DNA from: an uncultured Lachnospiraceae bacterium
GTDB lineage: Bacteria > Bacillota > Clostridia > Lachnospirales > Lachnospiraceae
DNA: 64,000 bases
NCBI GenBank assembly: GCA_947643615.1
Contig: CANRWO010000008.1
Location: 1-64,000 of the forward strand
Direction: 5' to 3'
The notes beneath the pieces were generated by a model. The model saw nothing but the letters and a program-made list of their open reading frames with translations, was not told where the DNA came from and did not search any database. Shown piece after piece: positions 53,171 through 61,469 of this stretch. Position 1 is the first letter of the stretch. The number at the start of each line of letters is the position of its first letter. The translations under genes were made by a program, and so were the position numbers.

Positions 53171-53470
53171 GGAGAACACCGGGATGAGGTATCGGGAAAG
53201 GGTTGCCAGCAGAAATACCTGTACCGCAAAAATGGCGGGCATCCCATACTTAAAATACCAGTGTTTCGTCTTATGGCGGAAGTGGTTCATGCCCAGGGTG
53301 CACCCAAGCGCGCCGCCAAGCAGGGCAACCGAAAATAAAGAAGCCTCCGGGATGCGCCAGGCACCCCGGACGGCTCTTTTTTTGTCCACACCCATAATGA
53401 TAAATCCGGTCAGGTTTATTACGGCCAGGTAGGCTACAAAAATAAAAACCAAATAGGAATATATATCCAT
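53162..53470 (-). CDS. DUF1294 family small membrane protein
   Basis: A 102-residue protein with three or four hydrophobic segments. DUF1294 is recognised by GVDKKRAVRGAWRIPE, LLGGALGCTLGM and HKTKHWYF. Function is unknown. The last codons lie in an inverted repeat shared with degV. It is 35 bp downstream of argG on the same strand. Confidence 0.88.
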   Translation of the reverse strand: MDIYSYLVFIFVAYLAVINLTGFIIMGVDKKRAVRGAWRIPEASLFSVALLGGALGCTLGMNHFRHKTKHWYFKYGMPAIFAVQVFLLATLSRYLIPVFSRA

Positions 53471-53505
53471 ATAGAATTCCTTCCTACAGCTTACACTTCC
53501 CTTTT

Positions 53506-54729
53506 TTAAAACAGTTCCTCGCCCTGCTCCTGCATCTTCATGGCCCTGACCTTGCAGGAAAGCCCGAACAGGTTAATAAAGCCTTCTGCGTCGTGATGGT
53601 CATACAGGTCGCCGGTAGTGAAGGAAGCGATGCTCTCGTTATAAAGGGTATAAGGAGAGGTGGTGCCGGCTTTGATAATGTTACCTTTGTAGAGCTTGAA
53701 TTTCACTTCGCCGGTAACGTACTTCTGTGTCTCTTCAATGAAGGCCTGCTCGGCCTTGCGAAGGGGAGTGAACCATTTGCCTTCGTAGACAAGGCTTGCG
53801 AACCGGCTGCCGATCTCTTTTTTCATAGCGTAAGTGTCGCGGTCCAGGATCAGTTCCTCCAGCTGCTGGTGAGCCTCCATCAGGATCGTTCCGCCGGGAG
53901 TCTCGTAGACGCCCCTTGATTTCATGCCTACCACCCGGTTCTCCACAATGTCGATGATCCCTATGCCATGTTTTCCGCCCAACTCGTTGAGAGTGCCGAT
54001 GATCTCGGAAACCTTCATTTTTTTACCGTTTACGGAAGTGGGCACGCCCTTTTCAAAGGTCATGGTCACATATTCGCCTTCCTCGGGAGCTTTTTCGGGA
54101 GTGGTGCCCAGCACCAACAGATGCCCGAAATCAGGCTCGTTTGCAGGATCCTCCAGCTCCAGGCCTTCGTGGCTGATATGCCAGATGTTGCGGTCACGGC
54201 TGTAGGAAGAATCCGCGGAAAAAGGAAGGTGGATACCGTGTGCCTGGCAGTATGCGATCTCGGACTCACGGGAATCCATGGTCCATTTGTCATTTCTCCA
54301 GGCCGCGATGATCTTCAGGTCGGGAGCCAGGGCCTTGATGCCCAGCTCGAAACGGATCTGGTCGTTGCCTTTTCCGGTAGCGCCGTGGCAGATGGCAGTT
54401 GCGCCTTCTTTTCTAGCGATCTCCACCAGCTTTTTGGCAATCAGGGGCCTTGCCATGGAGGTACCCAGAAGATACTTGTTCTCATAAATTGCGTTTGCCT
54501 GTACGCAGGGGACCACATATTCGTCGCAGAATTCATCGATCACATTTTCGATGTAGAGCTTGGACGCGCCGCAGGATTTTGCCCTTTCCTCCAGGCCGTC
54601 CAGTTCTTCAGCCTGTCCGCAGTCCACGCAGACGCAGATTACCTCATAGTCGAAATTTTCCTTTAACCAGGGAATGATGGCGGTGGTATCCAGGCCGCCG
54701 GAATAAGCCAGAACTACTTTTTCTTTCAT
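53506..54729 (-). CDS. argG: Argininosuccinate synthase
   Basis: A 407-residue enzyme that ligates citrulline and aspartate with ATP in arginine synthesis. The N-terminal PP-loop AYSGGLDTT is intact, and GHATGKGNDQ-like (CHGATGKGNDQIRFE) and TMDSRESEIAY follow. The ATG at 54729 has GGAGGATATT upstream on the minus strand. A promoter sits about 65 bp upstream. argH is not adjacent. No arginine-repressor box was identified. Confidence 0.97.
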   Translation of the reverse strand: MKEKVVLAYSGGLDTTAIIPWLKENFDYEVICVCVDCGQAEELDGLEERAKSCGASKLYIENVIDEFCDEYVVPCVQANAIYENKYLLGTSMARPLIAKKLVEIARKEGATAICHGATGKGNDQIRFELGIKALAPDLKIIAAWRNDKWTMDSRESEIAYCQAHGIHLPFSADSSYSRDRNIWHISHEGLELEDPANEPDFGHLLVLGTTPEKAPEEGEYVTMTFEKGVPTSVNGKKMKVSEIIGTLNELGGKHGIGIIDIVENRVVGMKSRGVYETPGGTILMEAHQQLEELILDRDTYAMKKEIGSRFASLVYEGKWFTPLRKAEQAFIEETQKYVTGEVKFKLYKGNIIKAGTTSPYTLYNESIASFTTGDLYDHHDAEGFINLFGLSCKVRAMKMQEQGEELF

Positions 54730-54793
54730 TGTGAATATCCTCCATATTAAAATAATGATAAGGCAGGCTTTGCCAGTAAATTCAATTGAATCC

Positions 54794-54822
54794 ACTATAC
54801 AACAGAAAGCGCGTAAATGCAA
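54794..54822 (-). promoter_or_regulatory. argG promoter
   Basis: Reading the minus strand, TTGCAT (54822-54817) and TATAGT (54799-54794) are 17 bp apart, giving an RNA start about 60 bp before argG. Confidence 0.65.
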
Positions 54823-55043
54823 GTTGAAACTACAAGGGCGGGGGATGGCAAAGCTACAGAGCGACCATGGCAAACTGCAGGAGGGGGCCATGGCAGAACC
54901 GGGGCCTCTGTGGGCGGAATCCCATTTGACGGGATTTGTGTGTATCTGTCGCCGGCCAGGGGGCCGACAGCAGGGGGATACGGGAACAGGGCGCTGCATT
55001 TCATATAATTATTGGGGACAGACTTTATAAAATGCGCCGTTCT

Positions 55044-55051
55044 GCCGATAA
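55044..55051 (+). promoter_or_regulatory. Sigma-28 type -10 box (GCCGATAA)
   Basis: An exact match to the flagellar sigma factor -10 consensus, 63 bp before the DUF6033 start. The -35 side is weak: TAAA lies only 12 bp upstream instead of 15, or TTTA at 16 bp. It is a candidate only. Confidence 0.4.
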
Positions 55052-55114
55052 CATAATCAGTTCTGTAAATGATGTGGGAACGGATTTCCACAGACAAGAC
55101 CAAGGAGGGATTTT

Positions 55115-55864
55115 ATGGGCAGTGTGTCAAGCGTAGAGGAAAGCATTGCAAGAAGCTATGGGGCGGAAGCAGAGAATGCCGCTCAGGTGAAAAAGGATGC
55201 CGAGACGAAAAAGGCCGGCAACTACGGCAAAATGATCGGGCAGCCAAAGCTCAGTGACAAAGCAGCCAAGTACTATGAGGAGTTGAAGAAGAAATTCTCC
55301 AACATGGATTTCATCCTGGTCAGCGCCGACCAGAAAGAAGCTGCAAAAGCACAGGCTGGAAAGTTTGCAAATCCGGTTAAGACGGTGGTGCTGATCGATG
55401 AGGAAAAGATTGAGAAAATGGCGGAAGACGAGGCATTCCGGGCACAGTATGAGGGAATCATCAGAAAGGCCTCATCCGGGTTGGACAAGATGAAGAAGAG
55501 CGTCGGTTCCAACAGCAGCGTCAGAGGCTTCGGCATGCAGGTCAACGACAACGGCACGACTTCTTTCTTCGCCGTGGTGGATAAGTCCCTGGCAGCCCAG
55601 AGAGAACGCATCTCCAGGAGGGCGGCAGAGAAGAAGGAGAATGCTAAGAAAGAGGAGAAAAAGGCCGAGAAGGAAAAACAGGCGGAAGCCTTGGAAGAAC
55701 ACAGGAAGCCAGGCAGCGCCGACAGCCATTGCGTGACGGTGACGGCATCTTCCATCGAAGAATTACAGAAAAAGGTGGATGACATTCTCTATTCCGTCCG
55801 GAGCGATTCCCTGCGGACCGATGCAGAGAGAATGTGGGGCCAGAATATAGATTTCCGTTTGTAG
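55115..55864 (+). CDS. DUF6033 family protein
   Basis: A 249-residue soluble protein. The N-terminus (MGSVSSVEESIARSYG) leads into a segment LSDKAAKYYEELKKKFSNMDFILVS that is the family core. A long charged coiled-coil-like region rich in Lys and Glu follows (about 180-215). No signal peptide is present. Function unknown. The family is seen mainly in Lachnospiraceae and often near motility genes; a possible sigma-28 -10 box upstream is consistent with that. Confidence 0.78.
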   Translation: MGSVSSVEESIARSYGAEAENAAQVKKDAETKKAGNYGKMIGQPKLSDKAAKYYEELKKKFSNMDFILVSADQKEAAKAQAGKFANPVKTVVLIDEEKIEKMAEDEAFRAQYEGIIRKASSGLDKMKKSVGSNSSVRGFGMQVNDNGTTSFFAVVDKSLAAQRERISRRAAEKKENAKKEEKKAEKEKQAEALEEHRKPGSADSHCVTVTASSIEELQKKVDDILYSVRSDSLRTDAERMWGQNIDFRL

Positions 55865-55884
55865 CGTTTCCGTTTACTGGCATT

Positions 55885-55930
55885 AAAAACAGTGTGAGCG
55901 GCGGATAAAACCGTCATTCACACTGTTTTT
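55885..55930. terminator. Bidirectional terminator between DUF6033 and HPt genes
   Basis: AAAAACAGTGTGA (55885-55897) pairs perfectly with TCACACTGTTTTT (55918-55930). The A and T runs at the two ends allow it to act on both converging transcripts. Confidence 0.92.
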
Positions 55931-55960
55931 ATGCAGGAAACCTGCCGCGCCAAGGGGCGT

Positions 55961-56335
55961 TTATTGATGTTCTTCGAGAAGCTTGATCAGCGCCTCATAG
56001 ATTTTTTTCAATTCTTCGTTTAATGTGGAAAGTTTGTCTGTATCAACTTCCGAGAACTGGGTTTTGCCGCGGAAGATTTCCACAATGTCGGAAGCGTATT
56101 GGGCGATAGGGTCCAATCCCAGATTGGCGGCGACGCCCTTCAGGGTATGCGCGCTTTTAAAAGCCTCTTCCGTATTCTGTTCCGCTATGTATTTCTGGAT
56201 GTTGGCGACGCTCTGGTCAGCCTGGAATTTATTCAGAAATTTCAGGTACAGAGCCTCGTTCCCCATAAAACGGTTGATGGTGGTGTCTACATTCATCCCC
56301 ATCTCCTCAAGCGCTGTTTTAAATGTTGTGTCCAT
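55961..56335 (-). CDS. Stand-alone HPt phosphotransfer protein
   Basis: A 124-residue helical protein with the HPt site AHTLKGVAANLG; the phosphorylated histidine is H63. It relays phosphate between histidine kinases and response regulators. It is convergent with the DUF6033 gene and divergent from the HD-GYP gene at 56659. The PAS histidine kinase at 57886 and the receiver domains at 56659 and 59348 are likely partners (inference). AGGAGGG precedes the ATG on the minus strand. Confidence 0.88.
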   Translation of the reverse strand: MDTTFKTALEEMGMNVDTTINRFMGNEALYLKFLNKFQADQSVANIQKYIAEQNTEEAFKSAHTLKGVAANLGLDPIAQYASDIVEIFRGKTQFSEVDTDKLSTLNEELKKIYEALIKLLEEHQ

Positions 56336-56658
56336 TTTTGCCCTCCTGTATGGTTTGGTTCCATTTTGACTTGGAATACTTTTCTCTAAATATTATAGTC
56401 CATTTTTGAAGCCTTGTCTAATAGATTTTACACGGAACGGAAACCGGCTGCGCGGTAACTTTGATGTGGGGATTGCTGCCGGACATGGGGCGGCTGCACG
56501 GAGGTTGTGATTTTGGCAATATTTTCATAGCCGAATGGAAGCTTTTTATGTGAAAAAGTAGGCGATTCATATTGACAATTTGGGAAATAAATAATATCCT
56601 ATAAATGATATTTTGTTATAGAAAAATAACGATAAAGGAGCAGTACATAGGAGAGAAG
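56336..56658. other. HPt/HD-GYP divergent intergenic region
   Basis: A 323-bp gap without a gene. It contains the promoter at 56572-56600. The GC-rich middle (56440-56510) shows no riboswitch consensus I can recognise. Confidence 0.5.
56572..56600 (+). promoter_or_regulatory. Promoter of the first HD-GYP gene
   Basis: A perfect TTGACA (56572-56577), a 17-bp spacer and TATCCT (56595-56600), with the ATG at 56659. Confidence 0.6.
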
Positions 56659-57741
56659 ATGGATAAGCAGAGAATATTAATCGTGGATGATGAAGAAGTC
56701 AACAGAACAATACTGGAGGTAATGTTCGGGGAAAAGTACGATGTTGTTCAGGGTGAAAATGGTCAGGATGCGGTTGACCAGCTTGAGAAGAATCCGGATT
56801 TTGTGCTGGTCCTTTTGGATATTATCATGCCGGTGATGGATGGGTTTGCCGTGCTGGAATATATGAAACAGAAGGATCTGATCGACCATATCCCTGTGAT
56901 ACTGATCACCAGCGAAACCGTCAGGGACAGTGAGGATAAAGCATACCAGTACGGGATAGCGGACGTGATACATAAGCCTTTTTATCCTGATATCGTCAAG
57001 AGAAGGTCCAACAACCTGATTGAACTGTATCAGAACAAGGCGAATATGGAGAGGCGGCTGAAGGAACAGGAAGAAGCTATTCTGGCCCAGCAGAAGAAGA
57101 TCCGTGAGAACAACGAGTTTATAATCGAAGCCCTCAGCTCCGTAGTGGAGTTCAGAAGCTCCGAGTCGGGAGATCACGTACGCCGTATCAAGTACTTTAC
57201 CAGGGTTCTTTTGAAGTATCTTGCAAAGTACTTCCCTGAATATGGCCTTACGCCCGTGCAGATTGAGGAGATTACAAAAGCGTCAACGCTCCATGATATC
57301 GGAAAGATCGGAATTCCGGATGCCATACTGATGAAGCCGGGCAGGCTTACCAATGAGGAGTTCGAGACCATGAAGACCCATACGACACTGGGATGTGACA
57401 TGCTCGCAACTTTCCAAAAGGGTGTGGAAGACGAATTTTACAAATATTGTTACGAGATATGCCGCCATCACCATGAGAGATGGGACGGCAAGGGATATCC
57501 GGACCACCTGAAGGGAGACGAGATCCCTATCAGCGCCCAGATCGTATCCATTGCGGATGTCTATGATGCGCTGATCAGCGTGAGGGTATACAAGGGAGCT
57601 TACTCCCATGCCGAAGCGTATGAGATGATCCAGAACGGCGAATGCGGCCAGTTCTCACCGGATGTATTGGAATGTTTCCAGCTCGCGAAGCATGACTTCT
57701 ATGATATGGTGGAAGTAAATAAGATTTTCAGTTTTGTATAA
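56659..57741 (+). CDS. Response regulator with HD-GYP c-di-GMP phosphodiesterase domain
   Basis: A 360-residue protein. The receiver domain covers 1-120, with D54 as the phosphate acceptor (VLLDIIMP). A coiled-coil linker (about 125-150) precedes an HD-GYP domain with an intact H212-D213 pair (LHDIGKIGIP), HHHERWDGKGYP and the first metal histidine at 173. It should hydrolyse c-di-GMP to GMP when its receiver is activated. The ATG at 56659 follows GGAGAG. Its product would oppose PelD-dependent exopolysaccharide synthesis. Confidence 0.92.
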   Translation: MDKQRILIVDDEEVNRTILEVMFGEKYDVVQGENGQDAVDQLEKNPDFVLVLLDIIMPVMDGFAVLEYMKQKDLIDHIPVILITSETVRDSEDKAYQYGIADVIHKPFYPDIVKRRSNNLIELYQNKANMERRLKEQEEAILAQQKKIRENNEFIIEALSSVVEFRSSESGDHVRRIKYFTRVLLKYLAKYFPEYGLTPVQIEEITKASTLHDIGKIGIPDAILMKPGRLTNEEFETMKTHTTLGCDMLATFQKGVEDEFYKYCYEICRHHHERWDGKGYPDHLKGDEIPISAQIVSIADVYDALISVRVYKGAYSHAEAYEMIQNGECGQFSPDVLECFQLAKHDFYDMVEVNKIFSFV

Positions 57742-57885
57742 ACAATAGGAAACAAGTCGCAGGAGTTTCCCATTGCCGGGAATAAAAGCAGACAGCGAGA
57801 TGATGGAATACTGGAATCTCGCTGCTTGTTTGTGCCGCCGGCAGCGGCATGCGAGAGATTGAATCAGCAGATAAGGGGTATCGTT

Positions 57886-59358
57886 ATGGGTCAGGATGGG
57901 GCAGGAATGCTGCCTGTCGAAAACAGCTTGGAAATGTTCCTTTTATTTGATAAGAGCGGAATCATATTTTATGCCAACGGGGCTGCAAGAGACAGGCTGG
58001 AATACGGAAACGGGATGTGCGGGAACCATATCAGCAGCATCTTCCCAAATGAATTCCATAAGACGGAGGAAGGCTTTTCAACAGAATACGGTTTTGGCAC
58101 CCAGACGCAGAACCTCACTGCATACCGGAAAAACCTCACATGTTTTCCCGTGGAAGCACGGATAACCTGGGAGGAGGAATGCGCGGGGTATCTGTGTATG
58201 GCAAATGATATCCTGGAAAAGGAGCATCTGAGCCAGGAAGTAGAGCGGGTTAAGCAGGAGGCGGAGCAGGCCCTCCAGGTCAGGTCCGAATTTGTGGCAA
58301 ACGTGACCCATGAGCTCAGGACGCCTGTCAACGGTATCCTGGGAAATGTCATGGAACTGGCGGGAAAAGAAGAGGATGAGCATAAGAGAAAGACCCTGCA
58401 GCTGATCGAGCGGTGCTGCGGGGACATGAACAGGCTGATCAATAACATTCTGGATTTCTCAAAACTTGAAGCCGGAAAGTTTGTGCTGGAAACGCGAAGG
58501 TTTCATTTTCGCAATATGGTTGACTACGTCAGGGGCAATCATCAAAATAAAATTACGGAAAAAGGGTTGGATTTCTTTGTGACGGTCTCCCCCCAAGTGC
58601 CGGAATATATTGTGGGGGATGAGCTGAAAATCGTGCAGATCCTGAACAATCTGCTCTCCAATGCCCAGAAGTTTACCCATGTAGGGAAAATTTCCCTGGA
58701 GATCCTTAAGACGGCGCAGATCAAAAATACCGTCGAACTGTATTTCCTTGTGATGGATACGGGGATCGGCGTGGAGAAGGAGAACCTGGATAAGCTGTTC
58801 CAGGCTTTTACTCAGGTGGATGCCTCTATTTCACGAAAATACGGCGGCACAGGCCTGGGTTTGAATATCACCAAGCAGTTTGTGGAAATGATGGGCGGCA
58901 GTATCAGCGTGGAAAGCCAAAAGAACAAAGGGACTACGTTTGCGTTTTCCATATGGGTAGGGGACGGAGACACAGGCGCTGAAGAATATACTTTGCCGGA
59001 TGCGTCTGTCCGTAAGAGCAATGCCGGCCTGTCCATTACGGCGGCTGATACCCAGGAGGAGGCCGATTCCGATGCCATGCGTACCTTCGGGACATCGGAA
59101 AATGCGGAACTTCTGGAAAAGACCCTGTCGAAGATGGTTCTCTGTATCGAGATGGAGAACTGGGAGAAGGCGGAAGGCTTTATGGAGACGGTGCGTCAGC
59201 TGATGGAAGGGGCGCCCCGGGATGCTGCCAGGAGCGTGCTGCGCCTCAAGATGGCAGTACAGAAGGAAAACTACGAAAAAGCCATAGCGAGCTTAGAGGA
59301 ATTGAAGGCTAACATGGAATTGAAAGCGGAAGAAGGTGATACAGCGGATGGACTATGA
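57886..59358 (+). CDS. PAS-domain sensor histidine kinase
   Basis: A 490-residue kinase with no membrane segments, so probably cytosolic. The PAS domain spans about 12-110 (FDKSGIIFYANGAARDRLEY). HisKA has H142 (VTHELRTPVNG), and the ATPase domain has NNLLSNAQKF, DTGIGV and GGTGLGLNI. A C-terminal helical stretch of about 90 residues follows and may dock a partner or act like a degenerate HPt. The ATG at 57886 has AAGGGG upstream. It overlaps the next HD-GYP gene by 11 bp, so that regulator is its probable partner. Confidence 0.9.
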   Translation: MGQDGAGMLPVENSLEMFLLFDKSGIIFYANGAARDRLEYGNGMCGNHISSIFPNEFHKTEEGFSTEYGFGTQTQNLTAYRKNLTCFPVEARITWEEECAGYLCMANDILEKEHLSQEVERVKQEAEQALQVRSEFVANVTHELRTPVNGILGNVMELAGKEEDEHKRKTLQLIERCCGDMNRLINNILDFSKLEAGKFVLETRRFHFRNMVDYVRGNHQNKITEKGLDFFVTVSPQVPEYIVGDELKIVQILNNLLSNAQKFTHVGKISLEILKTAQIKNTVELYFLVMDTGIGVEKENLDKLFQAFTQVDASISRKYGGTGLGLNITKQFVEMMGGSISVESQKNKGTTFAFSIWVGDGDTGAEEYTLPDASVRKSNAGLSITAADTQEEADSDAMRTFGTSENAELLEKTLSKMVLCIEMENWEKAEGFMETVRQLMEGAPRDAARSVLRLKMAVQKENYEKAIASLEELKANMELKAEEGDTADGL

Positions 59359-60421
59359 GGGCAAGGGGATCTGCGATTCGGTAATTCTGATCGTTGATGA
59401 TGTGGAAATGAACAGGGTGATCCTGGAAGAGATCATAAAAGATATGGGATGCGTCCCCGTGCTGGCTGAAAACGGGGTGCAGGCCCTGGAAGAGTTCAAA
59501 CGCTGTAACCCGGACCTGGTGCTTACGGACGTTTCCATGCCGGAGATGGACGGACATGAATTGTGCCGGATCTTAAAGGGGAAAGCGCATACAAGGGATG
59601 TTCCTCTGATTTTTATTTCCGCTTTCGGTGAATCCGAGGATGTGGTAAAGGGATTTTCCCTGGGAGGAAACGATTACATAGTTAAGCCTTTTATCCCGGA
59701 AGTGGTACAGGCGAGGGTAAAGCTCCATCTGTCCCTCCATGCTGCCGCCCAGGAGATCAGTGAAAATAACAGAAGGCTCCAGCGGTCGGTTCAGGAGCAG
59801 GTGCGCCAAATCGAGCAGGAGCGGAAGAATGTGCTGTATGCCCTTTCACATATGGCTGCGGAGAAGTCCTTTTACACCCCGGAGCACATGGACAGGATGC
59901 ATAAAAACTGCCGGAAACTGGCACAGAGCATGCAGTTTTCACCTTTGTTTGCAGAGCATGTTTCCGATACCTTTATCGATACCGTTGAGGCGGCGGCAGT
60001 GCTTTGCGATATCGGTAATATTGGAATTCCCCAATACATCCTCCAAAAGGAATCTGCCTTGGATGAGGAAGAGAGGAAACTGGTACAGAGCCATACGGAG
60101 GTGGGGGCCAAGCTGTTGAAGGATCTGTATGTGACCACTGATTTTAATGATTTTATCCAGATTTCCGTTGATGTGGTGAATTACCACCACGAAAATTGGG
60201 ATGGGAGCGGATATCCTGAGCAGCTCAAGGGTGAGAAGATCCCCTTGGCGGCAAGGATCGTGGCTGTGGCGGATGTCTATTGTGCGTTGACGGAGAAAAG
60301 AAGCTTCCGCGAAGCGTTCAGCAAAGAAGAGGCGCTGCGGATCATGGAAGAAGAATCCGGCAAAAAGTTTCATCCGGAAATCTTCCAGATTTTCCGTAAG
60401 ATTTCAAGGCAGCTTTGCTAG
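59348..60421 (+). CDS. Response regulator with degenerate HD-GYP domain
   Basis: A 357-residue protein. Its receiver has D61 (LTDVSMPEMDG), a coiled linker spans 130-165, and an HD-GYP-like domain follows. The HD pair is broken: C220-D221 in VLCDIGNIGIP, where LHDIGKIG is normal. HHENWDGSGYP is kept. Loss of the metal histidine predicts a poor or absent phosphodiesterase, so it may bind c-di-GMP or partners instead. The ATG at 59348 is used (a GTG lies at 59336), overlapping the histidine kinase gene. The stop codon touches the palindromic repeat. Confidence 0.88.
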   Translation: MDYEGKGICDSVILIVDDVEMNRVILEEIIKDMGCVPVLAENGVQALEEFKRCNPDLVLTDVSMPEMDGHELCRILKGKAHTRDVPLIFISAFGESEDVVKGFSLGGNDYIVKPFIPEVVQARVKLHLSLHAAAQEISENNRRLQRSVQEQVRQIEQERKNVLYALSHMAAEKSFYTPEHMDRMHKNCRKLAQSMQFSPLFAEHVSDTFIDTVEAAAVLCDIGNIGIPQYILQKESALDEEERKLVQSHTEVGAKLLKDLYVTTDFNDFIQISVDVVNYHHENWDGSGYPEQLKGEKIPLAARIVAVADVYCALTEKRSFREAFSKEEALRIMEEESGKKFHPEIFQIFRKISRQLC

Positions 60422-60583
60422 TGTACTGACCGCATTACATTTCGCTAAATATCTTGCCTGAATTTCCATCTGCAGCGTTAGATTTCCTAGACGTAGCCAC
60501 CGCTACGCCGTCGGAAATCTGCCTTGCAGACTGAAAATTCATTCTACGCTATTTAGCTGAAAGCAATCAGGTCAGCACACTGG
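60418..60583. repeat. MITE-like imperfect palindrome, copy C
   Basis: A 166-bp fold-back element with termini CTAGTGTACTGACC and its near inverse GGTCAGCACACTGG. The arms continue through CGCTAAATA/TATTTAGC to a central hairpin CGTAGC-CACC-GCTACG (60492-60507). Relative to copy A (CGATGC-CACC-GCATCG when read on the minus strand), the stem has two swapped base pairs with pairing kept. It begins on the stop codon of the preceding gene and fills most of the gap before cheR. Confidence 0.8.
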
Positions 60584-60648
60584 AGCAACTATTTGCCGAA
60601 CGCAGTTTTTAAGATAATTTTTGTCAAAAGGGGTCAGAAAGTGGTATC

Positions 60649-61452
60649 ATGATATCGGATGAGGAATTTTTGAGAATTGTTTCATTTGTCAAAACGAGAT
60701 ATGGAATTGACTTAAACGGGAAAAAAACCATCATTAACGGAAGGCTGGAAAATTATCTGCGCCGGGGGGATTGGGGCAGTTTCAGCGCCTTTATGAACGA
60801 TGTGGAGAGGGATAAATCGGGCGAGCTGGAGAGGACGCTGGTCAATTACCTTACCACAAACCATACTTATTTCATGCGGGAATTCGGGCATTTTGATTTT
60901 TTCAAGAAAGAAGTTCTGCCCTGGGCGCAAAAGAAGGAGATGCATACCAAGGATCTGCGTATTTGGTGCGGGGCTTCCTCCAGCGGGGAGGAACCATATA
61001 TGATTGCTATGACCTTAAGGGATTTCCTTGGGTTGGAGCATGAGAAATGGGATGCCAGGATCCTGGCTACGGATATATCCACCCAGGCCTTGAGCCAGGC
61101 CATACGCGGCGTTTATGATGATGAGCATATGGCGAAGATACCGGAGAACTGGAGGCGCCACTTTTTCCATAAGGCCAAGAACGGCGGATATGAAGTGGTG
61201 GATGAGATCAAGCAGCAGGTTATTTTCCGGAAATTCAACCTGATGGATCCGTTTCCGTTTAAAAAAAGGATGCATACCATATTCCTACGGAATGTGATGA
61301 TTTATTTTGATGAGCCGACGAAACGCCAGGTTGTGCAGAAGGTATATGATGCGTTGGAACCCGGGGGATATCTGTTTATCGGGATGACCGAGACTTTAGA
61401 CAGGGACAGCACCCCGTTCCAGATCATACAGCCTTCAATTTTCAGAAAATAG
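60649..61452 (+). CDS. cheR: Chemotaxis protein methyltransferase CheR
   Basis: A 267-residue S-adenosylmethionine-dependent enzyme that methylates glutamates on chemoreceptors. The helical N-terminal domain (about 1-75) is followed by YLTTNHTYFMRE, the SAM-binding segment RIWCGASSSGEEPYMIAM, LATDIS and FLRNVMIYFD. It starts a cheR-cheB-cheY-cheA order on one strand. A chemoreceptor lies at the other end of the window. Confidence 0.95.
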   Translation: MISDEEFLRIVSFVKTRYGIDLNGKKTIINGRLENYLRRGDWGSFSAFMNDVERDKSGELERTLVNYLTTNHTYFMREFGHFDFFKKEVLPWAQKKEMHTKDLRIWCGASSSGEEPYMIAMTLRDFLGLEHEKWDARILATDISTQALSQAIRGVYDDEHMAKIPENWRRHFFHKAKNGGYEVVDEIKQQVIFRKFNLMDPFPFKKRMHTIFLRNVMIYFDEPTKRQVVQKVYDALEPGGYLFIGMTETLDRDSTPFQIIQPSIFRK

Positions 61453-61469
61453 CAGGAAGGATTGAATTT

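Larger units (their letters stand above)
54730..55114. other. argG-DUF6033 divergent intergenic region
   Basis: A 385-bp gap. Besides the argG promoter and the sigma-28-like box it holds low-complexity sequence with two CCATGGCA copies (54863 and 54889 areas) and a small hairpin AATCCC/GGGATT near 54920. No gene is supported. Confidence 0.6.
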
